A stretch of 64,000 nucleotides of DNA from Alopecurus myosuroides. Taxonomy: Eukaryota > Streptophyta > Magnoliopsida > Poales > Poaceae. Position 1 is the stretch's first letter. Each line of letters begins with the position of its first letter. Under the pieces are notes generated by a model, which worked only from the letters and a program-made list of their open reading frames with translations, was not told the DNA's origin and did no database searches. The stretch covers positions 495,981,269 to 496,045,268 of the forward strand of contig CM054058.1 of the NCBI GenBank assembly GCA_028641055.1. Reading direction: 5' to 3'. This document shows positions 60,322-64,000 of the stretch, in pieces. The position numbers and the translations under genes are program-made.

Positions 60322-63300
60322 TTGCTTGGTTGTGTCATTTTAGGACCAAGGAACACCCTTGACAATGGTAGGGCCCACCTCCTTGCAAGATTCCCCCCGT
60401 TACGTCAGATCCGGGAGTTTCGGGGTGTGAGCAGTCCTGGAACCCGCGAGAGAGAATCCGACGTCGGTGAGGCCCCAACACAGAGAGTGATGGTATCTTT
60501 GGCACCCAACACCCATGTGACACTCTAACACACATGGCATGGAAAAACATTGGTTTAGGTGGGATCCCGACGCTCCGGGTCCCCTCTCCGGAGATACCCT
60601 AGCCCCGGTGTAGAAAAAGACGGAACCGGCGTCCAACCCCCTCTGCGTGAGCCGGAAGTGGGTAGCAAAGTGGAACTAGTTGCTTGGTTGTGTCATTTTA
60701 GGCCCAAGGAACACCCTTGACAATGGTAGGGCCCACCTCCTTGCAATATTCCCCCCGTTACGTCAGATCCGGGAGTTTCGGGGTGTGAGCAGTCCTGGAA
60801 CCCGCGAGAGAGAATCCGACGTCGGTGAGGCCCCAACACAGAGAGTGATGGTATCTTTGGCACTCAACACCCATGTGACACTCTAACACACATGGCATGG
60901 CAAAACATTGGTTTAGGTGGGATCCCGACGCTCCGGGTCCCCTCTCTGGAGATACCCTAGCCCCGGTGTAGAAAAAGACGGAACCGGCGTCCAGCACCCT
61001 CTGCGTGAGCCGGAAGTGGCTAGCAAAGTGGAAATAGTTGCTTGGTTGTGTCATGTTAGGCCGAAGTAACACCCTTGACAATGGTAGGGCCCACCTCCTT
61101 GCAATATTCCCCCCGTTACGTCAGATCCGGGAGTTTCGGGGTGTGAGCAGTCCTGGAACCCGCGAGAGAGAATCCGACGTCGGTGAGGCCCCAACCACAG
61201 AGAGTGATGGTATCTTTGGCACCCAACACCCATGTGACACTCTAACACACATGGCATGGCAAAACATTGGTTTAGGTGGGATCCCGACGCTCCGGGTCCC
61301 CTCTCCGGAGATACCCTAGCCCCGGTGTAGAAAAAGACGGAACCGGCGTCCAGCCCCCTCTGCGTGAGCCGGAAGTGGGTAGCAAAGTGGAACTAGTTGC
61401 TTGGTTGTGTCATGTTAGGCCCAAGGAACACCCTTGACAATGTTAGGGCCCACCTCCTTGCAAGATTCCCCCTGTTACGTCAGATCCGGGAGTTTAGGGG
61501 TGTGAGCAGTCCTGGAACCCGCGAGAGAGAATCCGACGTCGGTGAGGCCCCAACACAGAGAGTGATGGTATCTTTGGCACCCAACACCCATGTGACACTC
61601 TAACACACATGGAATGGCAAAACATTGGTTTAGGTGGGATCCCGACGCTCCGGGTCCCCTCTCCGGAGATACCCTAGCCCCGGTGTAGAAAAAGACGGAA
61701 CCGACGTCTAGCCCCCTCTACGTGAGCTGGAAGTGGGTAGCAAAGTGGAACTAGTTGCTTGGTTGTGTCATGTTAGGCCCAAGGAACACCCTTGACAATG
61801 GTAGGGCCCACCTCCTTGCAAGATTCCCCCCGTTACGTCAGATCCGGGAGTTTCGGGGTGTGAGCAGTCCTGGAACCCGCGAGAGAGAATCCGACGTCGG
61901 TGAGGCCCCAACACAGAGAGTGATGGTATCTTTGGCACACAACACCCATGTGACACTATAACACACATGGCATGGCAAAACATTGGTTTAGGTGGGATCC
62001 CGACGCTCCGGGTCCCCTCTCCGGAGATACCCTAGCCCCGGTGTAGAAAAAGACGGAACCGGCGTCCAGCCCCCTCTGCGTGAGCCGGAAGTGGGTAGCA
62101 AAGTGGAACTAGTTGCTTGGTTGTGTCATGTTAGGCCCAAGGAACACCCTTGACAATGGTAGGGCCCACCTCCTTGCAATATTCCCCCCGTTACGTCAGA
62201 TCCGGGAGTTTCGGGGTGTGAGCAGTCCTGGAACCCGCGAGAGAGAATCCGACGTCGGTGAGGCCCCAACACAGAGAGTGATGGTATCTTTGGCACCCAA
62301 CACCCATGTGACACTCTAACACACATGTAATAACAAAACATTGGTTTAGGTGGGATCCCGACACTCCGGGTCCCCTCTCCGGAGATACCCTAACCCCGTT
62401 GTAGAAAAAGACGGAACCGGCGTCCAGCCCCCTCTGGGTGAGCCGGAAGTGGGTAGCAAAGTGGAACTAGTTGCTTGGTTGTGTCATGTTAGGCCCAAGG
62501 AACACCCTTGACAATGGTAGGGCCCACCTCCTTGCAAGATTCCCCCCGTTACGTCAGATCCGGGAGTTTGGGGGTGTGAGCAGTCCTGGAACCCGCGAGA
62601 GAGAATCCGACGTCGGTGATGCCCCAACACAGAGAGTGATGGTATCTTTGGCACCCAACGCCCATGTGACACTCTAACACACATGGAATGGCAAAACATT
62701 GGTTTAGGTGGGATCCCGACGCTCCGGGTCCCCACTCCGGAGATACCCTAGCCCCGGTGTAGAAAAAGACGGAACCGGCGTCTAGCCTCCTCTGCGTGAG
62801 CCGGAAGTGGGTAGCAAAGTGGAACTAGTTGCTTGGTTGTGTCATGTTAGGCCCAAGGAACACCCTTGACAATGGTAGGGCCCACCTCCTTGCAATATTC
62901 CCCCTGTTACGTCAGATCCGGGAGTTTTGGGGTGTGAGCAGTCCTGGAACCCGCGAGAGAGAATCCGACGTCGGTGAGGCCCCAACACAGAGAGTGATGG
63001 TATCTTTGGCACCCAACACCCATGTGACAATATAACACACATGGAATGGCAAAACATTGGTTTAGGTGGGATCCCGACGCTCCGGGTCCCCTCTCCGGAG
63101 ATACCCTAGCCCCGGTGTAGAAAAAGACAGAACCGGCGTCCAACCCCCTCTGCGTGAGCCGGAAGTGGGTAGCAAAGTGGAACTAGTTGCTTGGTTGTGT
63201 CATTTTAGGCCCAAGGAACACCCTTGACAATGTTAGGGCCCACCTCCTTGCAATATTCCCCCCGTTACGTCAGATCCGGGAGTTTCGGGGTGTGAGCAGT

Positions 63301-64000
63301 CCTGGAACCCGCGAGAGAGAATCCGACGTCGGTGAGGCCCCAACACAGAGAGTGATGGTATCTTTGGCACCCAACACCCATGTGACACTCTAACACACAT
63401 GGCATGGCAAAACATTGGTTTAGGTGGGATCCCGACGCTCCGGGTCCCCTCTCTGGAGATACCCTAGCCCCGGTGTAGAAAAAGACGGAACCGGCGTCTA
63501 GCCCCCTCTGCGTGAGCCGGAAGTGGGTAGCAAAGTGGAACTAGTTGCTTGGTTGTGTCATTTTAGGCCCAAGGAACACCCTTGACAATGGTAGGGCCCA
63601 CCTCCTTGCAAGATTCCCCCTGTTACGTCAGATCCGGGAGTTTCGGGGTGTGAGCAGTCCTGGAACCCGCGAGAGAGAATCCGACGTCGGTGAGGCCCCA
63701 ACACAGAGAGTGATAGTATCTTTGGCACCCAACACCCATGTGACACTCTAACACACATGGCATGCATGGAAAAACATTGGTTTAGGTGGGATCCCGACGC
63801 TCCGGATCCCCTCTCCGGAGATACCCTAGCCCCGGTGTAGAAAAAGACGGAACCGGCGTCCAACCCCCTCTGCGTGAGCCGGAAGTGGGTAGCAAAGTGG
63901 AACTAGTTGCTTGGTTGTGTCATTTTAGGCCCAAGAAACACCCTTGACAATGGTAGGGCCCACCTCCTTGCAAGATTCCCCCCGTTACGTCAGATCCGGG
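60322..64000. repeat. 14-unit higher-order repeat, second copy, cut by the window end
   Basis: Units with TCATTTTAG at 60322 and 60680, AGGCCGAAGTAAC at 61038, GGCACACAAC at 61755, ACATGTAATAAC with AACCCCGTTG at 62113, CAACGCCCATG at 62471 and CCCCCTGTTACG at 62829 lie exactly 14 units (5,014-5,015 bp) after their counterparts. From 63187 the two copies start to differ, for example the 4-bp CATG insertion near 63765. Confidence 0.8.

Larger units (their letters stand above)
35068..64000. repeat. Satellite DNA array, 358/359-bp units, about 80 complete copies, reaching the window end
   Basis: Head-to-tail units recur with starts (TTGCTTGGTTGTGTC) at 35249, 35607, 35966, 36324 and onward to 63907. 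The usual length is 358 bp, or 359 where CAACACAGAG becomes CAACCACAGAG; a few units have 1-4 bp indels. The array opens with a rearranged partial unit at about 35068-35248. Unit landmarks in order are ATGTTAGGCCCAAGGAACAC, GTTACGTCAGATCCGGGAG, CCGACGTCGG, ACACATGGCATGGCAAAACA, CTCCGGGTCCCCTCTCCGGAG and CTGCGTGAGCCGGAAGTGGG. It is GC-rich and rich in CpG and CHG sites. Open frames of 68, 71 and 93 codons occur on both strands in most units but are not conserved as protein. I cannot match it to a named family. Confidence 0.97.

Noticed and set aside
35249..63751. Open frames of 68 and 93 codons (plus) and 60-117 codons (minus) recurring in almost every satellite unit
   Set aside because: They occur on both strands of the same DNA, begin mostly at non-ATG codons, and flip between lengths through a single-base C insertion without any sign of frame conservation. 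They reflect repetition of one GC-rich unit, not a gene family.
35068..64000. CRISPR-like array
   Set aside because: Units are contiguous 358-bp copies with no short repeat/unique spacer structure, and the DNA is plant nuclear.
35068..64000. rDNA intergenic-spacer subrepeats
   Set aside because: GC-rich tandem units could suggest this, but no 18S, 5.8S or 26S sequence and no spacer promoter is visible. The array adjoins a CACTA element.
1..64000. tRNA, rRNA or snoRNA genes
   Set aside because: I looked for the usual A/B-box and stem patterns by eye and saw none that I could support; a tRNAscan or Infernal run would be needed to exclude them.

Overview
The window is nuclear DNA of a grass, most likely a Pooideae/Triticeae-type cereal. 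Three things point there: nested decayed LTR retrotransposons whose LTRs begin TGATACGT or TGATACAT, CACTA transposon ends with TTTGCCGAGTG subterminal repeats, and a DUF6598 gene, a family largely confined to grasses. Only two genes look intact and spliced. About 45% of the window is one satellite array.

Layout. Positions 1-2.9 kb hold AT-rich sequence, weak minus-strand exon candidates, a small tandem repeat and the end of one CACTA element (to 2932). From 2.93 to 13.3 kb lies the 3' part of a decayed Athila-like Ty3/gypsy retrotransposon: protease, reverse transcriptase, RNase H and integrase remnants, then the polypurine tract and the 3' LTR. It is interrupted by two solo LTRs of another family inserted head to head about 60 bp apart; the left one keeps a perfect 5-bp target duplication. 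From 13.3 to 17.1 kb the sequence is non-coding and carries two ~0.8-kb direct repeats, each with G-box motifs.

The gene block spans 17.3-25.2 kb. The first gene encodes a 784-residue DUF4378 (TRM-like) protein in five coding exons after a 5'UTR intron; one of its exon-intron units has been tandemly duplicated in frame. The second encodes a 343-residue DUF6598 protein in three exons. From 25.2 to 33.4 kb there are gene fragments (including the 3' end of a DEDDy-type exonuclease gene), small repeats, a second CACTA end, and an L1-type LINE that is cut off inside its reverse transcriptase.

At 33,405 a third CACTA end begins, with dense TTTGCCGAGTG repeats, a TATA box and a GC-rich single-exon ORF of 177 residues. 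About 140 bp after that ORF a satellite of 358/359-bp units starts and runs to the end of the window: about 80 complete units, head to tail. Shared private variants show higher-order structure with a 14-unit (5,014-5,015 bp) period and an older 43-unit (15.4 kb) offset. The middle of the array is far more uniform than its edges. I cannot match this satellite to a named family from memory; its junction with the CACTA gene and its higher-order organisation are the most noteworthy features of the window.
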